From UBA8529 sp964390565 (GTDB lineage: Bacteria; Bacteroidota; Bacteroidia; Bacteroidales; Tenuifilaceae), in the NCBI GenBank assembly GCA_964390565.1, contig CAYMII010000006.1, positions 41,833 to 105,832 of the forward strand: DNA of 64,000 nucleotides, written 5' to 3'. The notes beneath the pieces are model-generated. The model was given only the letters and a program-made list of their open reading frames with translations. It was not told the origin of the DNA and did no database searches. The position numbers were made by a program, and so were the translations under genes. Positions 43,375 to 52,199 of this stretch are shown here, piece by piece. Positions within the stretch are counted from its first letter, which is position 1. Each line of letters starts with the position of its first letter.

Positions 43375-44364
43375 CTAAAATTCCTTAAATCCTATTATTC
43401 TTCTTACATCTTTAATTGTTTTCGAGGCACTTTCGCGTGCTTTATCTGCTCCTATTTTCGCTACTCTACGAAGGTAATCGTTATCGGCAAGGTAGCCCTC
43501 AATCCTTTCGCGAACAGGGGTTGTAACCTTAATGATATCCTCAGCAAGCTGTTTTTTCATATCCCCATAACGAACTTGACAGGTATTATACTTCTCGTCG
43601 AAGAAAGAGTATGTATCTGGAGTTGAAACAATTCGCATTATTGTAAATAGGTTTTCAATAGCCTCTGGCTTTGGCTGATTGGGTTCTGTTGGGCCGCTAT
43701 CGGTAACCGCTTTCATTACCTTTTTTCGTATGGTATCTGGATCATCGGCAAGGAAAACCCCGTTGCCTTCCGATTTGCCCATCTTTCCTGATCCATCAAG
43801 ACCTGGAACTTTAACTAACTTCTCTCCAAAGTTATATGCAACGGGTTCTGGGAAATACTCCACATTATACATCCGGTTAAAGCGGTTAGCAAAAGTGCGG
43901 GTCATCTCTAAGTGCTGCTCCTGATCCTTACCAACTGGCACTTTATGCGAGCGATGGATAAGAATATCGGCAGCCATAAGCGTTGGATAGGTCAGCAATC
44001 CAGCGTTTACGTTTTCGGGCTGCTTACGAATAGTGTCTTTGAAGGATGTGCAACGCTCAAGTTCGCCCATATAGGCGTTCATATTGAGTAAAAGATATAG
44101 CTCAGGGATTTCAGGAACATCGCTCTGAATGTAAAGCGTTGCTGCCTCAGGATCAAGTCCACATGCAAGGTACTCGGCTAATACTTGTTTAACCGAACCG
44201 TGAAGATTTTCGGGCGTTGGGTGTGTTGTTAATGAATGATAATCAGCAATAAAGAAGTAACACTTGTTCTCGTGCTGCATCTTCAAAAAGTTTTTCATTG
44301 CACCAAAATAGTTGCCCAAGTGCAACTTGCCAGTAGGACGAATTCCGCTTAAAACTATATCCAT
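43375..44364 (-). CDS. trpS: Tryptophanyl-tRNA synthetase
   Basis: 329 residues. Class I motifs: GIRPTGKLHLGNYFGAM at residues 7-23 (the HxGH equivalent LHLGN) and KMGKSEGN near residue 194. Also DHE-type AMP/tryptophan pocket segments YIQSDVPEIPELYLLL and GKDQEQHLEMTRTFANRFN. Charges tRNA-Trp in the cytoplasm. Convergent with cysS. Confidence 0.97.
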   Translation of the reverse strand: MDIVLSGIRPTGKLHLGNYFGAMKNFLKMQHENKCYFFIADYHSLTTHPTPENLHGSVKQVLAEYLACGLDPEAATLYIQSDVPEIPELYLLLNMNAYMGELERCTSFKDTIRKQPENVNAGLLTYPTLMAADILIHRSHKVPVGKDQEQHLEMTRTFANRFNRMYNVEYFPEPVAYNFGEKLVKVPGLDGSGKMGKSEGNGVFLADDPDTIRKKVMKAVTDSGPTEPNQPKPEAIENLFTIMRIVSTPDTYSFFDEKYNTCQVRYGDMKKQLAEDIIKVTTPVRERIEGYLADNDYLRRVAKIGADKARESASKTIKDVRRIIGFKEF

Positions 44365-44511
44365 CGTTTTACATTTAGGTAGGCAAAAATATAAAAGAAA
44401 GTTGATAGTACACTAAGAGATAACAAAATGAAGAAGTTCTTCATCAAGCCTTAACAATTAAATTTGAATTTAAACTGGTATGCAAAACATCTATCCATTC
44501 TCCTTTTAGTT

Positions 44512-44519
44512 TAATTTTG
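44512..44519 (+). promoter_or_regulatory. -7 box upstream of the GH29 gene
   Basis: TAATTTTG matches TAnnTTTG, 28 bases before the start codon; no -33 TTG at the standard spacing. Confidence 0.35.
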
Positions 44520-44546
44520 GTAGAGTAATCTCTTCAATTACAAAAC

Positions 44547-46013
44547 ATGATCAAGAAATGTTTTCTCCTACTTTTTTGCATATTTATTCTTCCAGGATGC
44601 AACCCGAAAAATAGCAAAATTGATATCGTTAAAAGCAAAGTAATTCCAACATCAAATCAAATTGCATATCAAAGGCAAGAGATTATAGGGTTTGTCCATT
44701 TTGGAATGAACACATTTACCGATAAAGAATGGGGCTTCGGAGATGAGAATCCTCGAATATTTAACCCTTCGAAACTAGATGCCGAACAATGGGCAAAAGC
44801 GGCAAAAGAAGGTGGCCTTAAAGAGTTGATATTGGTAGCAAAGCATCACGATGGCTTTTGCTTGTGGCCAAGCAAGTATACCGAGCATTCTATTAAAAAT
44901 AGCCCTTACAAAAATGGCAAAGGTGATATTGTAAAAGAGTTTGTTGACGCCTGTAGAAAGCATGGCCTAAAAGTTGGCCTTTACCTCTCGCCATGGGATA
45001 GAAATCATAAGGATTATGGAAAACCAGAGTATATTGAATATTACAGAAATCAGCTAACCGAACTACTCACAAATTATGGAGAGATAACAGAAATCTGGTT
45101 CGATGGGGCAAATGGTGGCGATGGCTACTATGGTGGAACTCGCGAAACTCGCAAAATAGATCGCTCAACCTACTACGATTGGCCAACAACAATTGCTCTA
45201 GCAAAAAAACTACAACCAAATATCCTAATATTTTCTGATGCTGGTCCCGATATCCACTGGATTGGCAACGAGAATGGCTTTGCTGGTGAAACTTTTTGGT
45301 CGACAATTGATGACTCGAAACTTGTTATTGGTAATTCAGATATGAACTACCTTAACACCGGTGATCTGAACGGGAATAAATGGATTGTTGGACAGTGTGA
45401 TGTATCGATTCGCCCGGGCTGGTTTTACCACGAAAAGGAAGATTCGTTAGTTAAAACACCTCAGCAACTTTTCGATATCTACCTTAAATCAGTGGGGCGT
45501 AATAGCATTTTGCTGATTAATATTCCCCCAAATAAAAATGGCCTATTCAATACGATTGATATCGAAAATCTTAAAGGGTTGAATGTTATAATTCAAAAAA
45601 CCTTTGAGACTAACCTTGCAACGGGTAAACCTGTTATAGCAAGCAATACAAAATCGAATAGCAAAAATTACGCACCTGAAAATTTACTAGATAATAATAC
45701 ATCAACCGTTTGGACAACTGAGAACAACTACTTATCAGCAGAGATAATCATCAAAATTGGCTCATCGACTAAAATTGATATTATCGAACTAAAAGAGGCT
45801 ATTGAATATGGTCAGCGAATTTCAAAATTTCAAGTACTAGCAAGAGTTGACGGAATTTGGACTCCCATAACTTCGGGAACAACTGTTGGGTTAAGGCGCA
45901 TACTTAAATTTGAAACGGTTAATGCTGATGAAATAAAAATTGAAATACTTGATGCATTTAACTCTCCAGTATTATCAGGTGTGGGAGTTTACAATTCATT
46001 AACAATAGAATAG
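44547..46013 (+). CDS. GH29 alpha-L-fucosidase lipoprotein
   Basis: 488 residues; lipoprotein signal with lipobox LPGC (Cys18). Residues about 40-345 form the GH29 TIM barrel: FVHFGMNTFTDKEWG, AKHHDGFCLWPSKYTEHS and EIWFDGANGG near residue 186, where the Asp is the GH29 nucleophile position. Residues about 350-488 look like an F5/8 type C domain (NLATGKPVIASN, IDIIELKEAIEYGQRI). Cleaves alpha-linked fucose from glycans, at the cell surface or the periplasmic face of the outer membrane. Stands alone but complements the N-glycan-type enzymes of the operon at 27-38 kb, since core and antennary fucose block other glycosidases. Confidence 0.92.
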   Translation: MIKKCFLLLFCIFILPGCNPKNSKIDIVKSKVIPTSNQIAYQRQEIIGFVHFGMNTFTDKEWGFGDENPRIFNPSKLDAEQWAKAAKEGGLKELILVAKHHDGFCLWPSKYTEHSIKNSPYKNGKGDIVKEFVDACRKHGLKVGLYLSPWDRNHKDYGKPEYIEYYRNQLTELLTNYGEITEIWFDGANGGDGYYGGTRETRKIDRSTYYDWPTTIALAKKLQPNILIFSDAGPDIHWIGNENGFAGETFWSTIDDSKLVIGNSDMNYLNTGDLNGNKWIVGQCDVSIRPGWFYHEKEDSLVKTPQQLFDIYLKSVGRNSILLINIPPNKNGLFNTIDIENLKGLNVIIQKTFETNLATGKPVIASNTKSNSKNYAPENLLDNNTSTVWTTENNYLSAEIIIKIGSSTKIDIIELKEAIEYGQRISKFQVLARVDGIWTPITSGTTVGLRRILKFETVNADEIKIEILDAFNSPVLSGVGVYNSLTIE

Positions 46014-46037
46014 GTAATATTTGTTTATTAAATCCAC

Positions 46038-46045
46038 TATCTTTG
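46038..46045 (+). promoter_or_regulatory. -7 box upstream of rbfA
   Basis: TATCTTTG matches TAnnTTTG and lies 15 bases before the rbfA ATG, so the leader would be very short. TTTG occurs 14 bases upstream, closer than the consensus spacing. Confidence 0.4.
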
Positions 46046-46060
46046 CCAAAAATATAGGAG

Positions 46061-46399
46061 ATGGAAGGCACAAGGTTAAGCAAAGTTTCGAGGTTGCTTC
46101 AAAAAGATTTAGGCGATATCTTTCAAAAGGAAGGCGTATCGCTGTTTCGTGGAAAAATAATAACTGTAACATCTGTTCGGGTTAGCCCCGATCTTGGTGT
46201 TGCAAAGGTTTATATAAGCATATTCCCAACCGATAAAAAGGAAGAGATATTAGAAACCGTTAAGGTTCATTCAAGACAAATACGTCACGAATTGGCTCAA
46301 AGAGTAAGGCACCAACTACGTGTAGTCCCTGAACTAATCTTTTACCTCGATGATTCGCTCGATTACATCGAGAATATTGATAAACTTTTGAAGAGCTAG
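46061..46399 (+). CDS. rbfA: 30S ribosome-binding factor A
   Basis: 112 residues, normal RbfA length. Pattern seen: RLSKVSRLLQKDLGDIFQ at the start, VRVSPDLGVAKVYISIFP in the middle and RQIRHELAQRVRHQLRVVPELIFYLDDSLDY near the end, all typical of the KH-like RbfA fold. It binds the 5' end of 16S rRNA during maturation of the small ribosomal subunit. The next gene begins 4 bp after its stop. Confidence 0.95.
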   Translation: MEGTRLSKVSRLLQKDLGDIFQKEGVSLFRGKIITVTSVRVSPDLGVAKVYISIFPTDKKEEILETVKVHSRQIRHELAQRVRHQLRVVPELIFYLDDSLDYIENIDKLLKS

Positions 46400-46403
46400 T
46401 CAG

Positions 46404-47174
46404 ATGATACAGCGAATTATCTCTCTTGCCTCTCGTTTTATTCCGCGTCATTACCAACAGGTGGTCGTTGCATTTTTGCTACGCTCCATTGCCATATTCT
46501 ACAAAGGGAATAAAATTGAGGATCCTATTTCGGGTAAAAAATATCGTAAAATTCTTCCATACGGAAGGCTACAATCAAGACCAAACGCGTTAGCGTTACA
46601 TTCACTATCCCTCGAAAGGCATCGCCTAATTTGGCTTTATCTAAAGAATAAAACTGATTTCTTTACAACTCCAAAGCGAGTGCTTCATATAGCCCCAGAG
46701 TACTGTTTCATTAAACCGTTTAAACGTTCATCTAACCTCGATTATGTAACAGCCGATTTAATATCGCCCTGGGCCGATGTTAAACTTGATGTTCAGAATA
46801 TTCCATTCCCCGATAATAACTTTGATGTTGCTATCTGCAACCACGTTCTTGAACACGTTGACGACGATAGAAAAGCGATGAGTGAACTTTTACGGGTTAT
46901 GAAGCCCGGTGGATTCGGGATATTTCAGGTTCCATTAGATAATTCAATTGAAACTACATTAGAAGATAAATCGATTAATACTCCCGAGCTACGCGAAAAA
47001 CATTATAAACAACGCGACCATTTAAGACTTTATGGACGAGATTACGGGAAAAGATTACGTGAAGTTGGGTTTGATGTAACAGAAGATGATTATGTAAAAA
47101 CCTTTACAGCAGATTTGATTCAGCGATATGCGCTTCCGAAGGATGAGATTCTTTATATTTGTAAGAAGAGGTAG
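46404..47174 (+). CDS. Class I SAM-dependent methyltransferase
   Basis: 256 residues. The methyltransferase core shows VLHIAPEY (SAM motif I variant near residue 93), NNFDVAICNHVLEHVDDDRKAM (motif II, about 134-155) and LLRVMKPGGFGIFQVPL (motif III). The pattern is that of Methyltransf_11-type enzymes. The substrate is unknown. It lies between rbfA and the permease gene with a 4-bp gap on the rbfA side, suggesting co-transcription. Hydrophobic residues near 15-30 (YQQVVVAFLLRSIAIFY) are probably a helix rather than a signal. Confidence 0.85.
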   Translation: MIQRIISLASRFIPRHYQQVVVAFLLRSIAIFYKGNKIEDPISGKKYRKILPYGRLQSRPNALALHSLSLERHRLIWLYLKNKTDFFTTPKRVLHIAPEYCFIKPFKRSSNLDYVTADLISPWADVKLDVQNIPFPDNNFDVAICNHVLEHVDDDRKAMSELLRVMKPGGFGIFQVPLDNSIETTLEDKSINTPELREKHYKQRDHLRLYGRDYGKRLREVGFDVTEDDYVKTFTADLIQRYALPKDEILYICKKR

Positions 47175-47286
47175 TTAGTCTGTAGGGTTTTAGACTGTAG
47201 GTTGAATAATTACCTAATTACTTAAACAATATTTATAGTTGCAATAAAAGTCTGAAATCTTGCGTCAAACATCTAACATCTGATTA

Positions 47287-48519
47287 ATGAACTTCCCCTA
47301 CTATATTGCCAAACGATACCTTTTTGCGAAAAAGTCGCATAATATCATAAATATTATCTCTTTAATTTCCCTTTCTGGTGTCGCTGTTGGTGTTGCAGCA
47401 CTAGTTATTGTTTTATCCATTTTTAATGGTTTCGACTCACTCATAACCAGAATGTTCTCAACCTTTGATGCTGAGATTAAAGTGTGCTTGGTTGAGGGGA
47501 AAACATTTAGCGTTAATCAACCTGAAATTGAAAAACTTCGAAAACTTGACGGGGTTGCTGTTTTTGTTGAGGTTCTAGAGGAAAATGCTGTTTTTAAATG
47601 TGATGAAAAACAGTACATTGGAATGATAAAGGGGGTTTCAAGAAACTATCCTGAGCTTACGGGTATTGATTCAATGATTATTGATGGTGGTTTTGAACTG
47701 TGGAAAGCAAACCAACCGCATGCTATCATGGGACAAGGTGTAGCCTACAACCTTGCCGCAAGAATCTCTCAGTTTTATCCACTCACAATATATGTTCCCA
47801 AAAGAGGCAAATTAACATCACTTTCTCCCGAACAGTCCTTAACCATTAAAGGAATAATGATTTCGGGGGTTTTTGCAATAGAAGCAGAATTCGACTCAAA
47901 GTATGTTATTGTACCCATTGAGTTTACAAGAGATCTTCTAAACTATTCCGATGAAGTTACTTCAATTGAACTTAAGGCAAAAAGCGGTGTAAAAATTGAT
48001 GATCTCCAGCAAAAAGTTCAAAATCTATTGGGCTCTAACTATAAGGTTCTTAATAGATTTCAGCAGAACGAATCGCTTTTTCGTACCATGAAATCTGAGA
48101 AGCTGGCAATTGGGCTAATCCTTTCGTTAATTCTAGTAATTGCATCCTTCAATATAATTGGCTCCCTTTCGATGCTTATCATCGATAAGCGCAACGATGT
48201 AGAAACCCTTAAAAGTATGGGAGCCGACAACGAGTTTATTCAAAATATATTTATGGCCGAAGGGATGCTAATTTCTATGGGTGGAACTTTATTAGGAACT
48301 GGCTTTGGTTTGCTTATCTGCTGGGCACAAAAAGCCTTTGGCTTTTTAAAACTCTCGGGGGGCAATTTTATTGTTGATGCCTACCCTGTTGATATTCAAA
48401 TATTCGATATTAGTATTGTGCTGCTAGTTGTTATTATCATAGGCTTCCTCGCCGCTCGTTTTCCTGTAAGACTAATAACAAAGCGTATCTTGAATGTTAA
48501 TGATAGAGGGAATTTGTAA
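47287..48519 (+). CDS. ABC transporter permease of the LolC/LolE (FtsX-like) family
   Basis: 410 residues. One N-terminal membrane helix (about 22-44, ISLSGVAVGVAALVIVLSIFNGF), a large periplasmic MacB-like domain (about 60-260), then three membrane helices in an FtsX domain, with MIIDKRNDVETLKSMGADN between helices 2 and 3. The N-terminal INIISLISLSGVAVGVAALVI fits the LolC/LolE group, whose permeases release lipoproteins from the inner membrane for transfer to LolA. No LolD ATPase gene is adjacent here; Bacteroidota often keep it elsewhere. Confidence 0.88.
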   Translation: MNFPYYIAKRYLFAKKSHNIINIISLISLSGVAVGVAALVIVLSIFNGFDSLITRMFSTFDAEIKVCLVEGKTFSVNQPEIEKLRKLDGVAVFVEVLEENAVFKCDEKQYIGMIKGVSRNYPELTGIDSMIIDGGFELWKANQPHAIMGQGVAYNLAARISQFYPLTIYVPKRGKLTSLSPEQSLTIKGIMISGVFAIEAEFDSKYVIVPIEFTRDLLNYSDEVTSIELKAKSGVKIDDLQQKVQNLLGSNYKVLNRFQQNESLFRTMKSEKLAIGLILSLILVIASFNIIGSLSMLIIDKRNDVETLKSMGADNEFIQNIFMAEGMLISMGGTLLGTGFGLLICWAQKAFGFLKLSGGNFIVDAYPVDIQIFDISIVLLVVIIIGFLAARFPVRLITKRILNVNDRGNL

Positions 48520-48538
48520 ACCTACTTATATATTCAAA

Positions 48539-49018
48539 ATGAAAACGTTAATAGTTTACGCATCAAGCCACGGAACAACCGAGAAGGTAGCAAATCTCAT
48601 CGAGGAAAAACTTAATAGTACTGCAGTTCAAATAATTAATCTAAAAAGCAAACAAAAAATTGACCTATTAAGTTACGAAACAGTAATTATCGGTAGTTCA
48701 ATTCATGCAGGCAGCATACAAAGCGACATGAAGAATTTCATTAAAAATAATGCAGGCACACTTATGGAAAAGAGGATTGCTCTATTCCTATGCTGTATGA
48801 ACGAAAAGGAGGAGCAAACGGAGTTTAACAATAACTACCCAGAATTGCTAAGAAATCATTCAACCTACAACGCAATTGTTGGTGGTGAGTACATCTTCGA
48901 AAAGATGAATTTTATTGAAAAGTTCTTAGTTCGCAAGATTGCTGGAGTTTCAGCATCAATTTCAAAACTAAGATTTTCAGAGATTGATAATATTGTAAAC
49001 GCCGTAAAAGGACGATAA
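48539..49018 (+). CDS. Flavodoxin domain protein (protoporphyrinogen-oxidase/HemG-like)
   Basis: 159 residues from the ATG at 48539; an in-frame ATG 15 codons upstream lies inside the permease gene and adds no conserved residues. Flavodoxin fold: FMN phosphate loop YASSHGTTEKVAN (residues 6-18), VIIGSSIHAGSIQSDM (about 51-66) and FLCCMNE. This combination resembles HemG and related menaquinone-dependent protoporphyrinogen oxidases, but a general flavodoxin role is possible. Followed by a strong terminator. Confidence 0.8.
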   Translation: MKTLIVYASSHGTTEKVANLIEEKLNSTAVQIINLKSKQKIDLLSYETVIIGSSIHAGSIQSDMKNFIKNNAGTLMEKRIALFLCCMNEKEEQTEFNNNYPELLRNHSTYNAIVGGEYIFEKMNFIEKFLVRKIAGVSASISKLRFSEIDNIVNAVKGR

Positions 49019-49019
49019 G

Positions 49020-49055
49020 AGAGTTCCGAACTTTTTGAAAGTTCGGAACTCTTTC
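49020..49055 (+). terminator. Terminator of the flavodoxin gene
   Basis: AGAGTTCCGAACTTT (49020-49034) and AAAGTTCGGAACTCT (49038-49052) form an exact 15-bp stem with a TTG loop, followed by TTTCCTTT. Confidence 0.9.
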
Positions 49056-49092
49056 CTTTGTTCATTGCAACAAAACAATACTAAATCCCCTT

Positions 49093-49260
49093 TTAGATTT
49101 TTAAACCTAAAACGGTAATATCATCGGTTTCTTTATTGCCATACATTATAGAAATTGTAGATATATTTTGAATCAAAAGACTAGAATCCTAAGAAAAGCC
49201 TGACTGTTTCAGATATTTCTCAACATCTACAAACCCATCCGTAAACCATCGCTTGAAATC
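49093..49260 (-). pseudogene. Decayed 3' end of a PP2C/SpoIIE-type phosphatase gene
   Basis: On the minus strand one frame from 49260 to the TAA at 49095-49093 reads through DFKRWFTDGFVDVEKYLKQ, an in-frame TAG (49191-49189), then a stretch ending GNKETDDITVLGLKI. The final DDITVLGLKI is the usual C terminus of SpoIIE/PP2C-type phosphatases. The frame upstream of 49260 is closed by a stop. It is short, so the match rests on about 15 residues; the rest of the gene is gone. Confidence 0.42.
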
Positions 49261-49360
49261 TTACTTTTTTTATTACTTTTAAAAAGAGTTGGCAACTTGA
49301 AATGATTTGCATTACCTATCATTGTCTTGGTGAAACGAAACATAATTAAATAGAAACTTT

Positions 49361-51433
49361 ATGAAAAGTCTTTCAATCTTAGCATTGATGATAATTGTAA
49401 AAATAAGTCTTGCCCAATCTGGAAGTACTACATCCATTCAAGCCGATTCTGCACGAATTATGGATATGACGATGGTTGCTTGGAACTTAAAGTTTTCTGA
49501 CCCTGATTCTGCAGAACTAATAGCAAAAGGAGCCATAGAATTAGCCTCAAAACATCATGAAACAAATCTTTCAGGATATTGCTACAAAACCTTAGGTGTG
49601 ATATATGCAATTGGAGGAAAAACAGATAACGCATTAGCAATCTTAAACAAGGCATACGAATCATTTAAAACCATTCCCGATGAGTACAATATGGCTATGG
49701 TAAATATGATCATTTCAACAGTTTACAGGAATATGGGAGATTATCAAAATTCTTTGTTGGGATTTGACAAATCCTTAACTCTTTTTACCAAACTTGAAGA
49801 CAAAAAGGGAATAGCTGATTGCAATGTAAACATTGCTAATACTTTTATTGATATTTCACAACCAGACACAGCAATTAAATGTCTCATTATAGCTAGTAAA
49901 ATATACGATGATTTAGCCGACACTCTTGGGATGGCTGTTTCCCGTTTAAATAGAGGTAATGCATTGTATACAATAAAAAATTACACAGAAGCGATCAGAT
50001 TATACAATGAGTCTCTACCCCTTTTTGAGAAATTAAATAGTCATAAACATATAGGTCTTACACTAAACAATATAGCAGCAGCCTATAAGGATCTAAAAAA
50101 ATTCCAACAAGCAAATAAACTCATTAAAAGAGCAATTACTATTAGGTTAAAACAAAACGATATTGGTGGTCTAGGAAGTTCTTATGACAACCTTGCACAA
50201 GTCTTTCAAGAAAGTAATTCGATTGACTCTGCTATATACTATTACGAAAAATCGCTTAAATATCGCCAAATGGCCAAAGATTGGTCTGGAATATCATCTG
50301 TTTATAATAACCTAGCAGTACTTATGTTACTTCGGGGTGATTTAACAAATGCAGAGTTACTTGCAAAAAAATCACTTAGCATGGGTGAAAAAAATGGATC
50401 TATTCAAAACCAAAAAAATGCATATAAAGTGCTTGCTGAAATTTATTCTCAAACAAAGCAATTTCAATGGGGTTATCGAGCCTTGCAAAAATACATTCAA
50501 TTTAGCGATAGTATTTATAACACTGAAAAAACCAATACCGTAGCTAATTTAAATATTAGGTATCAAACTGAAATTAAGCAAAGTAAAATAATAAAACAGA
50601 AAATATTAATTGATAATCAACAACTTAAGCTTAAATATAGCAAATATAGTGTTCTAATTGTCGTGATAGGTTCTATTTTTCTAATTGGATTGATCCTTTT
50701 TTTATGGTGGATTCGCCAGAAACGAATCGAGAATGAACTACAACTGTTTAAGAGCAGGGAGGAATTGGCTGTTCAGAAGTATAGTAACTTATTTCATCAA
50801 TCCCAGATGCAAGCCATTCGGGAAAAGATTTCTGGTCAAGAAGAGGAGCGCACCCGCATTGCCCGCGAGCTGCACGATGGGATTGGCGGAACGCTAGCTG
50901 CTGTTAAAATGCGCTTGGAGAAGGTTAATCATCAACCCAACCCCGAGGACATGGCCAGTTTGGTAAGCATGGTTGCCAGCTCTTGGGAAGAGGTTCGAAC
51001 GATATCCCATAACCTAATGCCTCCTCAGTTCGAAGAGGTTTCGGTTGACCGAGTGCTCCAGAATCATGTTAGGGAGCTAAACAAATCGAACAAAACAGAT
51101 TTTACAATCCAATTTCTTCCTAAGAATGGGTGGGAGAAGATTCCCGCTGAGCTACAGGTTGAACTTTACCGAGTTGTTCAAGAGCTCTGCACCAACATCA
51201 TCAAGTACTCCAACGCCACTACAGTTGAGATACAACTTTCTCAGCTTGAAGGCAGCATAAACCTAACGATGGAGGATAATGGCGCACCATTTATTTATAG
51301 CAGCAAGGGTATTGGCTACCGTAACCTGCAGGAAAGGATAAAACTATTGAACGGATCATTTGAAAAAAATACTGGCGATAATCAAGGAAATACTTATCTC
51401 GTTCAAATACCTTTTGCGCAAATAAAAGCATAG
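49361..51433 (+). CDS. TPR-containing sensor histidine kinase (NarL-type partner)
   Basis: 690 residues. Signal peptide (about 1-19, ending LAQS). Residues about 60-400: a series of tetratricopeptide repeats (for example YNESLPLFEKLNSHKHIGLTL, YYEKSLKYRQMAKDW), probably periplasmic. A membrane helix at about 428-450, a short coiled coil, then HisKA_3 with EEERTRIARELHDGIGG (phospho-acceptor His near residue 504) and HATPase with ELCTNIIKYSNA and MEDNG. Signals to the response regulator 6 bp downstream. The G+C-richer, more conserved kinase half contrasts with the AT-rich TPR half. Confidence 0.92.
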   Translation: MKSLSILALMIIVKISLAQSGSTTSIQADSARIMDMTMVAWNLKFSDPDSAELIAKGAIELASKHHETNLSGYCYKTLGVIYAIGGKTDNALAILNKAYESFKTIPDEYNMAMVNMIISTVYRNMGDYQNSLLGFDKSLTLFTKLEDKKGIADCNVNIANTFIDISQPDTAIKCLIIASKIYDDLADTLGMAVSRLNRGNALYTIKNYTEAIRLYNESLPLFEKLNSHKHIGLTLNNIAAAYKDLKKFQQANKLIKRAITIRLKQNDIGGLGSSYDNLAQVFQESNSIDSAIYYYEKSLKYRQMAKDWSGISSVYNNLAVLMLLRGDLTNAELLAKKSLSMGEKNGSIQNQKNAYKVLAEIYSQTKQFQWGYRALQKYIQFSDSIYNTEKTNTVANLNIRYQTEIKQSKIIKQKILIDNQQLKLKYSKYSVLIVVIGSIFLIGLILFLWWIRQKRIENELQLFKSREELAVQKYSNLFHQSQMQAIREKISGQEEERTRIARELHDGIGGTLAAVKMRLEKVNHQPNPEDMASLVSMVASSWEEVRTISHNLMPPQFEEVSVDRVLQNHVRELNKSNKTDFTIQFLPKNGWEKIPAELQVELYRVVQELCTNIIKYSNATTVEIQLSQLEGSINLTMEDNGAPFIYSSKGIGYRNLQERIKLLNGSFEKNTGDNQGNTYLVQIPFAQIKA

Positions 51434-51439
51434 CTTAAC

Positions 51440-52072
51440 ATGGATTTTAAATTTATTACCATTCTGATAGCTGATGATCATCCATTACTGCTTGAAGGTC
51501 TTATCAAGCAGATTGAAACATGTGATTCTTTCAAGATAATAGGAAAAGCATCAAATGGAATTCAAGCATGGGAGCAATTCATTAATTTAAAACCTGATAT
51601 TACTATCCTTGATATTGATATGGACGGAATTGATGGTATTCAACTTACAGAGAAAATCAAAGTTCATGATAGCAAAGCGAAAGTAATATTATTGACTATG
51701 CATACTGAACCTTGGACATTGGTAAAGGCTAAAAATGTTAAGCCTAATGGAATACTTCTAAAAAATATTTCTCCAAACGAAATAGTCAATTCAATAAAGA
51801 AAGTACACAAAGGAGAAAAGATTTTCTCTCCCGAAATTTATCAAATTGTTAATAATTGCACAATTGATTATGATTCAATCCTTTCACTAACAACTAGAGA
51901 AATTGAAGTGCTTAAATTAATCACTCATGGCAATACAACAATTCAAATAGCCGAGAAACTATTCCTTTCCGCCAATACAATTGAAACCTATCGCAAGAAC
52001 TTACTCCTAAAATTCGACACCCCTAACGTAGCCGCCTTGGTTAAACGAGCAACCGAAATGGGTATGCTTTAG
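51440..52072 (+). CDS. LuxR/NarL-type response regulator
   Basis: 210 residues. Receiver domain (residues 5-125): acidic pair in LIADDHPLLLEG, phospho-acceptor Asp in DITILDIDMDGIDG, switch Thr in LLTMHTEPW, and Lys in GILLKNIS. C-terminal LuxR helix-turn-helix: LTTREIEVLKLITHGNTT then IAEKLFLSANTIETYRKNLLLKF. Cytoplasmic DNA-binding partner of the kinase just upstream. Its targets are probably the envelope genes that follow (inference); a terminator at 52123-52148 separates it from them. Confidence 0.94.
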   Translation: MDFKFITILIADDHPLLLEGLIKQIETCDSFKIIGKASNGIQAWEQFINLKPDITILDIDMDGIDGIQLTEKIKVHDSKAKVILLTMHTEPWTLVKAKNVKPNGILLKNISPNEIVNSIKKVHKGEKIFSPEIYQIVNNCTIDYDSILSLTTREIEVLKLITHGNTTIQIAEKLFLSANTIETYRKNLLLKFDTPNVAALVKRATEMGML

Positions 52073-52122
52073 TGAACTATCATCTATAATGTAATTCATG
52101 GTCTGTGTTCTAATGCTTTTTT

Positions 52123-52150
52123 AAAAATCACGGAAAACCGTGATTTTTTA
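52123..52150 (+). terminator. Terminator after the response regulator
   Basis: AAAAATCACGG / CCGTGATTTTT is an exact 11-bp stem with an AAAA loop. Confidence 0.85.
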
Positions 52151-52165
52151 AACTTTCCACTTACA

Positions 52166-52173
52166 TAATTTTG
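52166..52173 (+). promoter_or_regulatory. -7 box upstream of the 52200 gene
   Basis: TAATTTTG matches TAnnTTTG, 27 bases before the start; no -33 TTG at standard spacing. A response-regulator-dependent promoter could lack it. Confidence 0.35.
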
Positions 52174-52199
52174 CGTTTACAAACCTTAAACCAAAAATT

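Larger units (their letters stand above)
49019..49360. other. 342-bp gap with terminator and a gene remnant
   Basis: Holds the 15-bp-stem terminator (49020-49055) and a minus-strand reading frame remnant (49093-49260). The last 100 bp before the histidine kinase gene are AT-rich; no exact -7 box was found there. Confidence 0.55.

Noticed and set aside
47175..47286. Repeated GTCTGTAGG / GACTGTAGG words between the methyltransferase and permease genes
   Set aside because: Only two short degenerate copies; not enough to call a repeat.
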